Shown one piece after another: positions 35,166 to 47,200 of a stretch of 64,000 bases of DNA (within the stretch, counting starts at the first letter, position 1; the number at the start of each line of letters is the position of its first letter). The DNA comes from Turritopsis dohrnii (Eukaryota; Cnidaria; Hydrozoa; Anthoathecata; Oceaniidae). Below the pieces are notes generated by a model that worked only from the letters and a program-made list of their open reading frames with translations, did not search any database and was not told where the DNA came from. The stretch lies in assembly GCA_027922465.2 (NCBI GenBank), contig BQMF02000780.1:1-64000 (forward strand). The letters are read 5' to 3'. Position numbers and translations under genes: made by a program.

Positions 35166-36919
35166 TCAAGAGGCAAACAGGTCCATGTCCGGATTTCCCC
35201 ACAAATGGCAGATTAGACGGAAAACTGTGGGAGAAAGCAACCATTCGCTTCCATCGTTGAAGTTTCTGGACTTCCAGCCCGCTTTGATGTTTAGAATCCC
35301 TGGCAGATGTTCGGCAGTAATTGTGATCTTTTGGGATAATAAGTGGCTCCAAATCTCTTTTGAAATTTGTATCAGCTGAGTGTTTGTTGTGCCTCCCATC
35401 TTCAGAAGATAAAACAATGCTGTTGTGTTGTCCACTTGATAGTGAATGTGGCTGAAATTCCACATTTTTGTAAAGGTCAGAGTGGCTAGGTGTACTGCTT
35501 TTAACTCGAGGCAATTTATATGAAGATCTTTTTCCTCGCTGGTCCAACGCCCCCCTATATCTACACCTCTGCAAGATGCACCCCAACCCTTCTTGGACGC
35601 ATCTGATTGAATTATCACTTGTACCTTTGGTGTCAACAGTGACTTCCCATTGTTTAATGTCAAGTTGTGAAGCCACCACGACACTTCCGCTAGTGCTTCC
35701 TTCCCCAATGTTACTACCTGCTGATAGCTTTTGTTTCTCTGCAAGGCTGTTTTTAAAACAACTTGAAGAAATCTTATTTGTAAATGTGCTGGTACTACTG
35801 CAGCTGAAGTAGAGGCTAGCTTTCCCACTAAGCTGCTCAGTTCCCACACTGTCAAATTTTTCTGATCTAGCACTTTTTGACATAGCTGTTGTATTTTTTG
35901 TACTTTTTCTGATGGTAAAGTCAACATCATTTTTTCTGAGTCTATCTCCACACCCAGAAATTCTATCTTCTGGGTTGGGTAAGACTGACTTCTTTAAATT
36001 GATAACAAAGCCCAAGTGCTGGAGAAGGAAGAGCAGGGTATCTCGAGCCATGTACATTCTCTCCTTTGTTTGACTCATTAACAGCATATCGTCTAAGTAA
36101 ATTATAACCCTGATATTTATGCGTCTGAGGATGGAGATTGGGATTTTTATCAGTTTTGTGAAAATTCTGGGGGCTGGTCCTAACCCAAAGCATAGGCAAA
36201 GGAACTCGTAAAGGTTTCCCTGCCATTGAAATCTCACATGTTTTCTGGACCTTAACTCCAGGGGTACACAAAAATATGCATCCTTCAGATCTATTTTGCA
36301 CAAGAAATCGTTTTCTTTCAACATTTCCTTGATTAGGTGTAACCCCTCCATTTTGAAGTGTTGATATGGAATAAATGAATTTAGGTTTTTCAGATTGATG
36401 ACAGGTCTGTTTCCCCCATCTTTATTCCCGACCAAGAAAATGTTCCTCAGAAACTCTCCTTTCATATGAGAAACTTTCTGAATGGCTTTCTTTGCCAACA
36501 TAGCTTCCACTTCCTCCTGTACCAGAACTCTCCTCTTTCTTCATTTTTATTGAATGAGGAGGGGTGTTTTGTCTTGGATGTGACATAAATGGGATCTTTA
36601 CTCCAGAGACAAACTCCAGAACTTCTGGATCCTGGGTTAATTTTGTCCAGTTTTCTTGGAAAAATTTTAATCTTCCTGCTAGAGGATAATTTGGAACCTC
36701 CCTTGGAAAAAGATGTTTTATTAAAGGATGGACATGCAAAAGGTTGCAATTTTGTATAATTTCTGGTACATGGAGCCTCCAGCCCCTGTGTGGAGTAGCC
36801 TTTAGTGCTCTCAATGGAGCTATGCTGACAAAGCTTGCCCTTCTTTGAGGGATTCTTACCTCCAAGTCGTGAAAAGTTGGAGTAACCATCTTTCTTGAGC
36901 GTTGAAAATCGCCCTCCAT
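35166..36919 (-). pseudogene. DIRS reverse transcriptase-RNase H
   Basis: The pol frame begins within gag (AGRLKFFQENWTKLTQDP, 36700). A frameshift near 36530 passes to FLVGNKDGGNRPVINLKNLN, CKIDLKDAYFCVPL and VIIYLDDMLLM (catalytic YLDD). Another near 35970 passes to IEFLGVEIDSEKMM and the RNase H domain with QSDASKKGWGA, INCLELKAVHL and YQVDNTTALFY as its acidic sites. At PDMDLFAS an in-frame stop (35166-35168) separates it from the recombinase frame. Confidence 0.88.
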
Positions 36920-37793
36920 TCCTCCAGTTGGATGAAGGGCCCTTTCGAAAGGACTGTTGATCTTGAGGTCGACGTAAAGGATGCTTTCCTCTGGTCAAAG
37001 TTGATGTAGAAGTGGAATTATCCTTCGAATAAACTTCTTTTGATTTTCGTTTTGCCCTTGCAGTATCTACAACATGTTGTTGGAATTTCTTTCCAAACAA
37101 ATTATTATCAGCAGTGTTCTCAAGCATCTCAGAATTTTCTTTGAGCTTATCCTTTGCTTTCTTCCTGTTAGACATAATAGCACCCAGCACATTTAACCTG
37201 CGATGGTAAGTTACTGAGTTGAATGCTTGTCCCAGGAGTAACACTGATTGTTCAATGGTTTGTGACAAATCAGGTAACGAGATCTCTTCAGACTAATTGT
37301 TTGCAGCCAGAGTAGCTTCCACAGCATACCAAGCTCTGCTGAGAAGACCCAAAACATTTACAATTTTCTGTTGGATCCTCTCCAGTGTCTCATCAGTCCC
37401 CAATTCTGTTTTCTTGCCCGACTCCTGTAAGAGTTCTTGGCAAAAATCGTCCATTTTCTTGATCTTGGACACGTTAATCGGTATAGGATTGTTTATGAGA
37501 ATGCTCTCTTTCAAGTCTTTCTCTTGTACAAATTTCGCCATGTATTTGTTGGCGTAATCAGCCAGTTCGGTTGGTAAAACATAGTCGTATTGCCTATCGT
37601 CGGCTAGAGCTTCGAATCGTTGCCGTTTGAACGAAGGTTCAATATCTTCAGGTTGTTGTTCTTCTTCTTCATTGGGCCTTTTCCGCCCGATATCATTCGA
37701 CTCAATGGTCGTACTATGTTCCTCATTGGGAAGTACAGAGTCAGTGGCGATGCTCTGAACCTCAGTGGGTGTTGGAGCAGCCATGATTTGCAA
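36462..37793 (-). pseudogene. DIRS gag-like ORF
   Basis: ATG at 37778-37793 region (MAAPTPTEV). Acidic N-terminus with a basic KRPNEEEEQQ patch, then YVLPTELADYANKY and LLSRAWYAVEATL. One in-frame stop lies near 37293, followed in the same frame by QSVLLLGQAFNSVTYHRR and a basic Ser/Lys-rich tail (ARAKRKSKEVYSK). The 3' part overlaps the pol frame, as is usual for DIRS. Confidence 0.75.
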
Positions 37794-38030
37794 GATTATA
37801 AACGATTTTCACAAATGTAGCTTTCAGACTTCGTTGCTCATGCGGGAATAAGTCGAAAACAAGAATGAGTGTAGCTCGGGGTGCCATTATGTAGGAGAAT
37901 AGGCTCGATTAACCAATATTAAATCGTACGAAGATTTTATATGAAATAAAAATAGTTATAGTTGCGGTAGAGTAAGCTGGAAAAGTATATGTTATCCGTT
38001 GTTATTACCGTTTTCAACTAGAAAAAAAGA

Positions 38031-38545
38031 ATGCCTGATGTTTGCTGTGCCTATGGATGTACCAATAGAAGGACAGAAAGTAATTCACATTTAAGTTTTT
38101 ATCGTTTACCATCTAAAAAAACAAAAGAAAAGGCCAAGTGGGTGGCTGCCATAAGAACAGATAAATGGCCTGAAAAAAAAGCTAGATAAATGGCCTGAAA
38201 AAAAGATAGATAATGCTCGTTTGTGCAGTTCTCATTTTGTGACAGGTAAAGAGAAGCATATTTCTTCTGCCTAAGCCTAATTTTTGTAAATTTTCACAAT
38301 TTTCATTTTCTAATTTAGGGAAAAAATCGGATGATCCCAACCACATTGATTACGTGCCATCAGTGTTTTCCTTCAAAGAACTGCCAGAAAAAAGAGCTCG
38401 TTCATCGTTAGAACGATACGAAAGGATACAAAAGCGTCAAAAACAACAACAAGAGACATTAGAATCAGAAATAATACTTGAAGATTCACCCACTATTCCT
38501 GATGAACCTCCTGACAATGAAAAAGGAAAAAGGATAACACAATAA
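38031..38545 (+). pseudogene. ISL2EU transposase, THAP DNA-binding exons
   Basis: Exon 1, 38031-38245: THAP zinc finger (CCAYGC near the N-terminus, LSFYRLPS, KWVAAI, LCSSH). A 22-25 bp tandem duplication (AGATAAATGGCCTGAAAAAA at 38159 and 38184) introduces an in-frame stop after KWPEKKAR. Exon 2, 38319-38545: PNHIDYVPSVFSFKEL, the usual extension after THAP, then a basic coiled coil (RYERIQKRQKQQQETLE). The finger binds the element ends. Confidence 0.8.
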
Positions 38546-38749
38546 CAGTTCAAACTAAAATTACTTCTAGGTCATTGATTATTTCTTTTTTTTTTTTATT
38601 ACCAGGTTGTTAAACTACACATATCCATATACCAACAAATGACAAGTTATTAAATGCCATCATAATCAAGCAAAAAATGCAAATTACAAAACTTAGACTT
38701 GAACTAACAAAGACCAAAACTGAATTAATGAAAACTTCCAAAAAATATT

Positions 38750-39597
38750 GAGTTATGAAAATATCAAAGACGGTGATACATTGAATTTTTACACTGGCTT
38801 ACCAAATTTTGAATTATTCGAATGGGTCTTATCAGTAGTCAGAAGTAATGTCACTCAAGTCATAAAGTCATTCACGTATGAGAATCACCTTCTGCTAGTT
38901 TTGATGAAATTAAAACTTGGATGTTAAAATAAAGACCTGGCACTACGATTTAATATCAAACAGCAGTATGTATCAGCAATGTTAAGACGTTGGATACCCC
39001 AGCTATCAAGCTCATTGAAAAGTCTTATTGTTTGGCCGAATCGAGAATCTGTTCGTGCAAATTTGCCAAAGTGTTTTCAAAGTTTTAAAAATTGCTGTTG
39101 TATCATAGACTGTACTGAAGTATTTATAGAAAGACCTTTGAACTTGACAGCTAGAGCACAAACACATAATACAGTTAAATACTTAGTTGGAATTACTCCT
39201 GCAGGTGCTGTTAGTTTTTTATCTTCTGAATGGGGTGGCAGGGCATCTGACAAAGAAATAACAATTCAATCTGGATTTCTAGACAAAGTCACTTAAGGTG
39301 ACTGTGTCCTTGCAGATCGAGGCTTCCTTATTGAAGAAGAGCTTGCCACACGAGGAGCAGTTTTAAGAATACCAGCCTTTACTCGTGGATGTAATCAAAT
39401 GATGACAAGAGATGTTGATATTTCCCGTCAAATTGCACATTCAAGGATTCATGTCAAGAGAGTTATTGGAAGATTGAAAAAATTCAACATCTTATCTTCA
39501 ATTATAGCAGTATCACAAGCTGATTTGTTGGACGATATAATGGTTATTATTGCAGGATTAGTAAATTTGAACGCTAGTGTTGTTAGCAAAAATTAAG
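38750..39597 (+). pseudogene. ISL2EU DDE transposase core
   Basis: The plus strand reads FYTGLPNFELFEWV, an in-frame stop near 38926, then MLRRWIPQLSSSLKS, CCIIDCTEVFIERP (first Asp), a stop at 39294-39296, VLADRGFLIEEELATRGA (second Asp), and RIHVKRVIGRLKKF. In this family the third catalytic residue is the Glu of an HVERxIGRLK motif; here that position is Lys. Stops plus the Glu-to-Lys change make it inactive. Same family as the fragment at 11.4 kb. Confidence 0.82.
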
Positions 39598-39733
39598 TTG
39601 TATATATTAAAAAAAATGTTAAATCAAGAAAAGAATAAAGTTAGTATATATATAATTGTTATTTCTTCAGACAGTTTGGGCAAATCCATTTTCCTTTAGG
39701 GGCACGAGTGACGTTAACACAAGCATAATTGTA

Positions 39734-40215
39734 CTATTCAATTTCACAATTCAGTTTGTCACAAGCGATCATTGGCTCAAAACACGGTCTACGACATATA
39801 CAGTAGTATTTTTGTTTATTGTCTAAACAAGTATCAAGTTTCCGTGTCACAACTTCAGGAAGTAAGCAGGTGAAAAAAAACTTTTCTAATAATGGAATCG
39901 TCTTCAATATGAACTGTCTGTCCTTTTCCACTCTGACCAAGATATGGTTTTTATTATCCTGAAAAGGTGTCCAAACGAAAAGATCACAAAATTGTTTCTT
40001 TAAAATTGGCAACTGACCTTGGATTTGAGCATAATATTTGTGATTTGTCTTTACATTACCATGCTTATCAACTGGAAAATCCTTGTCATTCTCCCAATTT
40101 TTCAATCCAGTACGGTATTTATAGGGACATTTAATTTCTACCAGACCTTCTCCATGACATGTACAATTTGTAATCCCATCCGGTAATGCACCTATGAATG
40201 GATTCTCATCATCTA
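39734..40215 (-). pseudogene. ISL2EU YqaJ-type exonuclease, 3' part
   Basis: The minus strand reads DDENPFIGALPDGITNCTCHGEG, VEIKCPYKYR, KYYAQIQGQLPILKKQF and a C-terminal zinc-like CICRRPCFEPMIACDKLNC. GA-PDG...EIKCP...QIQGQL is the YqaJ/lambda-exonuclease core; ISL2EU elements pair this gene with a THAP-DDE transposase in the opposite direction, as here. The 5' part of the exon is cut at 40215 by the Helitron array; joining across the array gives a frame reading YLIDDENP. Confidence 0.82.
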
Positions 40216-41267
40216 CTAGCCGCCAAGGCGGCGTCGCTCGCCGCCCATGTCCACCTGCTCTGTATCACTGTATCAATAAACGTCAAATTTCCCTATAAAC
40301 GGCTCGTACAACCAGAAGCAGATTCGAAGTCACAACCTCTGGTAAAACCAATCTTTTATCAGTGTAACAATACACTCAAAAAGTATAGAGAGAAAACTTC
40401 AACTTTTTATTAACTTTCGTTTAAAAAAAGTTACGCGCTCTAACATGGGTGCTATCAAACGTAAGGGGAAAATGGATTCTCTTCTTAAAAAGATCACACG
40501 GGAGGAGAGAAGAAAAGGCACGTGCTAAATGAATCAAGTGAATAAAAAAAACGTTCGATCTGATATAAAATAAAATAGATTAAAAGAAATCGATTAAAGA
40601 CAACTATTATGACAAAAGCAAAAAAAAATATTTTGTTTTATGATATTTTTTTTACCTATAGGTTTTTAAACATTTTCATTACTCGAAAAAAAAGTTCACC
40701 CGTCTCAGACAGTCAGGCAAGGATACGTTAGGATACACTGGCAAACCGAGATGCTACCACATTCTGCCACGTGCTAAATGAATAAAGAGAATAAAAAAAC
40801 GTTCGATCAGATTAAAATAGATTAAAAGAAATCGATTAAAAGAAATTAAGACAACTATTACGACAAAAGCCAAAAAAAAAAACATTTTGTTTTTATATGA
40901 TACTCTTTTTTTACCTATTGGTTTTTAAACATTTTGATTGCTCAAAAAAAAAGTTCACCCACTCAGGCAAGAGTTAGTGGCAAACCGAACATATGCTGCC
41001 ACGTTCTGCCACTGCTGCTCTTTTTCCAAAATGTTTAATCAGTTAGTTTCTTTGTATTTAGTTGATGTACTGTTTTCAAAGCCAAGTCAACGTGGAATAT
41101 AAAACTAACAATAATGATAAAAACACAACGTTATTCCTATTAGTTCATCAGCCAAAAAAAGTCACGTTAGATTGGGTTTGCAATGTATTTGCTTCGAACT
41201 CACGTCGCACACAAAAAAAGAAATAATTTCGCTCACAACTCAATCTACCATTTTGCGTGACTTACAA

Positions 41268-41299
<32 letters not shown>

Positions 41300-41322
41300 A
41301 GAATCGGGTATTAATATATAGA
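40216..41322 (-). repeat. Helitron unit 1 (type A)
   Basis: Left unit, sharing with unit 4 the subterminal block CCACCTGCTCTGTATCACTG next to the hairpin. Contains a GACA microsatellite near its 5' end (41275-41302). Confidence 0.85.
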
Positions 41323-42319
41323 TAGCCGCCAAGGCAGCGTCGCTCGCCGCCCATGTTCAGCTTGCGTTGTATCACCACCTGCTCCAAATTATTGCACTTA
41401 AAACCAGCGATAAGACTTCCTTTGCTGCTGGCTTTATCGCTTAATAAAGCTCGTTTGCACGTGAAGAGAAATACGTTCCTGGTGTTTCAAATCTTGCATG
41501 TTCTTAACTCAGCCGTTCATTGTCGCGGTCGCATTTAAAATGTTAGTAGACTTTCTTGCTTTACACAATGCATTCCGAACGTGAACTTCACGTGGTTTTT
41601 ATTTACGATTTTAAACCAATCAAATATCAGTTTAACAATACACTCAAAACGCAGAGAGAAAAAACTTTTCAACTTATTATTAGCTTTTGTTTTACGCGCT
41701 CTAACATGGGTGCTGTCAGAAGTAGGTGAAAAAATGGCTTTTCTTCTTAAAAAGATCACACGGGAGGAGAAAAAAATGCACGTGCTAAATGAATGAATTG
41801 AATAGAAAACGTTCGATCAGATTAAAATAGATTAAAAGAAATCGATTAAAAGAAATTAAGACTATTAAGACAAAAGCAAAGAAAAATATTTTGTTTCATG
41901 ATTCTCTTTTTTTATCGGTTTTTAAATATTTTGATTGCTCGAAAAAAAGTTCACCCGTCTCAGACAGTCACAAAAGCGTTAGGATACACCGGCAAACCGA
42001 ACATGCTGCCACGTTCTGCCACTGCTGCTTTCTGTCCAAAATGTTTAATCAGTTAGTTTCTTTGTATTTAGTTGATGTATTGTATTCAAATCCAAGTCAA
42101 CGTGGCATATAAAACTAAAAATAATAATAAAAACAAAACGTTATTCCTATTAGTTCATCAGCCAAAAAAAGTCACGTTCGATTAGGGTTGCAATGTACTT
42201 GCTCGAACTCAAGTCGCACACAAAAAAAGAAATAATTTCGCTCACAACTCAATCTACCATTTTGCGTCACTTACAAACCAACAAACAAACAGACAGAGAA
42301 TCGGCTATTAATATATAGA
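41323..42319 (-). repeat. Helitron unit 2 (type B)
   Basis: Shares with unit 3 the block TTCAGCYTGCGTTGTATCAC next to the hairpin, different from units 1 and 4. Confidence 0.85.
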
Positions 42320-43345
42320 CTAGCCGCCAAGGCGGCGTCGCTCGCCGCCCATGTTCAGCCTGCGTTGTATCACCACTTGCTACAAATTATTGCACTTAAA
42401 ACCAGCGAAAAGACTTCCTTTGCTGCTGGCTTTATCGCTTAATAAAGCTCGTTTGCACGTGAAGAGAAATACATTCCTGGTGTTTCAAATCTTGCATGTT
42501 CTTCACTCATCCGTTCATTGTCACGGTCGCATTTAAAATGTCAGCAGACTTTCTTGCTTTACACAATGCATTCCGAACGTGAACTTCACATGGTTTTTAT
42601 TTACAATTTTTAACCAATCAAATATCAGTTTAACAATACACTCAAAACGCAGAGAGAAAAAACTTTTCAACTTATTAATAGCTTTTGTTTTACGCGCTCT
42701 AACATGGGTGCTATCAGAATTATGTGAAAAAATGGTTTTTCTTCTTAAAAAGATCACACGGGAGGAGAAAAAAAAATGCACGTGCTAAATGAATGAATTG
42801 AATAAAAAACGTTCGATCAGATTAAAATAGATTAAAAGAAATCGATTAAAAGAAATTAAGACAACTATTAAGACAAAAGCAAAAAAAAAAAAAAAAATTA
42901 TATATTTTGTTTCATGATTCTCTTTTTTTTTACCTATCGATTTTTAAACATTTTGATTGCTCGAAAAAAAGTTCACCTGTCTCAGACAGTCAGGGAAGCG
43001 TTAGGATACACTGGCAAACATGCTGCCACGTTCTGCCACTGCTGCTTCTTGTCCAAAATGTTTTATCAGTTAGTTTCTTCGTATTTAGTTGACGCATTGT
43101 TTTCAAAGCCAAGTCAACGGTGGTCCTTGGAATATAAAACTAACAATAATAATAAAAACAAAACGTTATTTCTATTGTTTCACCAGCCAAAAAAAGTCAC
43201 GTTCGATTGGGGTTGCAATGTATTTGTTTCGAACTCACGTTGCACACAAAAAAAGAAATAATTTCGCTCACAACTCAATCTACCATTTTGCGTCACTTAC
43301 AAACAAACAAACAAACAGACAGAGAATCGGCTATTAATATATAGA
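42320..43345 (-). repeat. Helitron unit 3 (type B)
   Basis: Very similar to unit 2 along its length; exact CTAG-to-TC junctions at both ends. Confidence 0.85.
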
Positions 43346-44207
43346 CTAGCCGCCAAGGCGGCGTCGCTCGCCGCCCATGTCCACCTGCTCTGTATCACTG
43401 TATCAATAAACGTCAAATTTCCTTATAAACGGCTCGTAAAACTTGTGTTCAACCAGAAGCATATTCGAAGTCACAACCTCTCGTAAAACCAATCTTTTAG
43501 CAGTGTAACAATACACTCAAAACGTAGTGAGAGAAAACTTCAACTTTTTATTAGCTTTTGTTTTAAAAAAGTTACGCGCTCTAACATGGGTGCTATCAAA
43601 CGTAAGGGGGAAATGGTTTCTCTTCTTAAAAAGATCACACGGGAGGAGAGAAAAAAAGGCACGTGCTAAATGAATAAAGTGAATAAAAAAAAACGTTCGA
43701 TCTGATTAAAATAGATTAAAAGAAATCGATTAAAACAAATTAAGACAACTATTATGACAAAAGCAAAAAAAAATATTTTGTATCATATACTCTTTTTTTA
43801 CCTATCGGTTTTTAAACATTTTGATTGCTCGAAAAAATGTTCACCCGTCTCAGACAGTCAGGCAAGGATACGTTAGGATACACTGGTAAACCGCACGTTT
43901 TGCCACTGCTTTATGTCCAAAACGTTTAATCAGTTAGTTTCAGTTAGTTTGTATTTAGTTGATGTATTGTTTTCAAAGCCAAGTCAACGTGGAATATAAA
44001 ACTAACAATAATGATAAAAACAAAACGTTATTCCTATTAGTTCATCAGCCAAAAAAAGTCACGTTCGATTGGGGTTGCAATGTATTTGCTTCGAACTCAC
44101 GTCGCACACAAAAAAAGAAATAATTTCGCTCACAACTCAATCTACCATTTTGCGTGACAGACAAACAAACAGACAAACAAACAGAGAATCGGCTATTAAT
44201 ATATAGA
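43346..44207 (-). repeat. Helitron unit 4 (type A)
   Basis: Similar to unit 1 but shorter; its 5' TC end forms the right border of the array. Confidence 0.85.
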
Positions 44208-44221
44208 TAAGATAGATAGAT

Positions 44222-47200
44222 TACCTGGAAAAACTGTTTCTAGTGAATCAATTTCCTCTGTACAGTAGTCTGTCATGCAGTAAGTTGGAAGAAAGTTTGG
44301 GTTCCTGTTCGAACAATCGAACTTCATCTAATTGTGACATACTCCAAAACCATGTATACCTTGAGCCTTGTGACAGCTTGGTGGTAGCCATCCAATCTCG
44401 CAAAAGCAGTTTCCTTTAATAGCATGACACCTGAAAACAGCCATATTAGACATCATCATAAAACAAAGAAAAAGAATCAGAATATAGTTAAATAGAAGTG
44501 CCAATCAAACCGTAATGTGTTGGTTTTATTACAGTTACAGTGATCCATACAACCAATACCATATTTCCAATCTGGACATTCCAGGATTTCTAATGCTTCA
44601 GTTATTGATTTTTTCGTTTCATTTTCAGTGACGAAAGTTGCTACTATCTGGTAATCAACGTTGGTTTTAACAGTGACGAAGAACAGAGGAAGAGCATATC
44701 TTGTCGTCCTGTAAGTGGCATCTAGAAGCAACAACTCTTGGCCATATTTGTGCATGAGATCCTGTTGCCATTCCGACTGGTATACGAATAAGAATGGAGA
44801 AGGTTTCTTCGCTTCTGTTTCCTCGCACTTCGGTCTTTTCACTGATGGGTCTTCCCTTTTCCAATCGTCATTTTTTTTTTACCAAACATTCTTGATCAAT
44901 CATTGAATATCTGAGACAAAGAAAATTATGAATTATGAAGTAACATGACGATGACATTTGAATGTAATAATGTTCATTTGTTAAACCTTAGTTTTTGTTG
45001 CGCCTTTTCCATGTGTGATCGAATAGTGCTGTTTCTAGGGAAAAACCTTCTATTAGTTTTCGATGGGATATGTTCTTTTCCAAACATGTCGTTATTTTTT
45101 TTTTTTTAATTTTATTTGACATTTATTCGGGTTCCATTATACAAATGGTTCTTATCCCTATAATAACATAATAATAACAACAATAATAATAAAAAGTTGG
45201 TTAGAACAAAAATGATACAAGAAGCATGGAGATCTAGGTTTCAATAAGAGTTGTAGATTTTGGTTTTGTTAAATGGTCGTTATAGATTAAATAGAGGAAA
45301 GGCATAGGCTATAGTTGTATATCGGCGGAAGGTCTCCTTCAACTCTGAAAGACTTCGTTAGAGATAAAACGTTGGCTGTGTTGAAATAAAGAGCTCATTG
45401 AAACCGTAGCAGCCAGCACTTATTGCATAATAATGATTTTTTTTGTTTTTTTTGTTTTTTAAGAAATGTGATAGCTATATATATATATATATATAAAAAT
45501 TCTATAATATAAAACCCAAGCATAGGAAGGCTCACTGTGGAGGCTCAGAGATTATTGTATGGTTCGATATGTCTAACGAGATTTGGAAATAAGAAAATCT
45601 TGGTAACTTGGTGAAGGTTGAAAAATATGGAAACTCGGACCCGGGCTGTATAGAGTTGGTTTAGCAGAAATTGATAAAGAAATGCTTATACAATCGGAGA
45701 ACCTAGCCTTCCCTTGCTAAGGCAATGGCGATTGATTTATCTTTTCGTATGACTGTAAAATGTTGAAATTGAATCTAGGTTACGTATATTTTTTGGCAAA
45801 TCATTAAAAACTTTAGACACTTGGTTGTTGAAAGTGCCATTTTCACCAGGTTCAATCATTATTCCATTATCAATAGATCGGAGAGTCCTTTTGAACTTGA
45901 GCTTTTTCATAGACAAGTAGTCCGGCCACTTTTCATCGTTTAAAGCTTTGAAAGCTGCGATCGAGAGGTCCAATTCACAACGTTGCTCAACAAGAAGCCA
46001 ACCCAAACTTGTCACATCTTTCAGATCTTTCAGTCACATCTTTCAGATGCAGTAGCGATGGAGAACGTACCCGGCTGCACACGACTGTACACGTTGGATG
46101 CGCTTTTTCAAGTATTGCAGAATTTGAGCGTATACGGTATTGCAATAACTCAGCTTGGAGAGGACAAGAAATTCCGCGAGTGTTTTCTGAACTCTATACG
46201 GGGTGAATCTCTTGAACCTTTTTATGGTTTGTAAATTTGCGTAAGCTGACTTTGTTGCATAATTCACTTGAGGTAACCAGGAGAGGTTTTCGTCCATTTG
46301 GATACCGAGTATCTTGACATACAGTTCTTGTCTTACTGATCGGCCTTCTGAATGTAGGAGGTAGGATCGATCTGTTAATTGTCATACCTAGCAATCTCTT
46401 CATTTCACGGGTGTTCGATATACCCTCGCGTACGTAACCTTCGATTTTTTTAGAAATTTCTGGGTCAATCATTTGAGAAACAAGTTCTCCCTATAATATA
46501 AAGACATTGAGATCACCTACCATAGTGCCAATAGCTTAAAAGTATTAACAGAAAAATGTAGAAGAAATAGTAAGAACTACCATTCCAATTGGATGATCCT
46601 TATGTGAAGCCAAACTGTCGATAGAAACGCAAAACATCCTTCTAAAGTTGTTTTCAGTTAAACTTCTTTCAGCAAATTTTCCTCTCAATGTTTTCGATAT
46701 TTTTTTCTCGTTCCATTCGGATCGTTCTTTGATCTAAATATCCAAGTTAATTCTTCTATATTTTTGGACAATCGATTGACCAGATATGACATGATAAAAA
46801 AGTTTTACCTTAAAATTCGGGAATTGCAGGATTTCTCGGATGATCACCTGCGCTGGACATTCAAACTTTTTACTATCTTGAATTATCACATAGTTTTTGC
46901 GACAGTAATGATCGTTCTTCATCTAAAATCAAATGTCGGAATCAACGGGTTTTTTCAATCGGATATGAGCCTAAAATTTGGTTTTCAATAAAAAACATTA
47001 CTTTCATCTATTTACCTGTTGTTTTGTTGTGTCACGGTGTCTCTTTTTAGCATTACTATTACGATCTGTTCCGTGATGACAATCGAATATTTTTTTTGAC
47101 ACAATAACATAAGGGATTCCGGTGTACTCCAAAGTACTGTCACTCCAATACACTCTATGCTTATTTTCGAACAAGCCTATAGCAAATGCAATAGACATAC

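Larger units (their letters stand above)
33781..37951 (-). mobile_element. DIRS retrotransposon with inverted terminal repeats
   Basis: Inverted terminal repeats of ~91 bp: 33781-33871 and 37861-37951, sharing AAAATCTTCGTACGATTTAA and CATAATGGCACCCCGAGCTA with few differences. Between them, on the minus strand, are gag, RT-RNase H and a tyrosine recombinase, the DIRS layout; these elements integrate circular cDNA by recombinase instead of an integrase. Confidence 0.92.
40216..44207 (-). mobile_element. Head-to-tail array of four non-autonomous Helitrons
   Basis: Four ~0.9-1.1 kb units, minus orientation. Each starts 5' TCTATATATTAATA and ends in a GC-rich hairpin (GGCGGC...GCCGCC) followed by CTAG. 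The array is flanked by A on the 5' side (44208) and T on the 3' side (40215 complement), the Helitron A|T target, with no target duplication. Internal junctions join CTAG directly to TC (42319/42320 and 43345/43346); the 41322/41323 junction has lost one base. No coding capacity. Confidence 0.9.

Noticed and set aside
40198..44200. Repeated small open frames in the ~1-kb repeat units
   Set aside because: They recur because the Helitron units repeat; the frames differ between units and show no family motif.
44222..44300. Fusion of the MULE exon to the YqaJ nuclease as one protein
   Set aside because: The joined frame needs a splice or frame change and the two belong to different element families; adjacency after the Helitron insertion is the simpler reading.
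45340..45395. Hammerhead-like string (CTGAAAGA...GATAAAACGTTGG)
   Set aside because: Resembles PLE pLTR text but the core has an extra base, stem II is weak and GAAAC is not preserved; kept out of the annotation.
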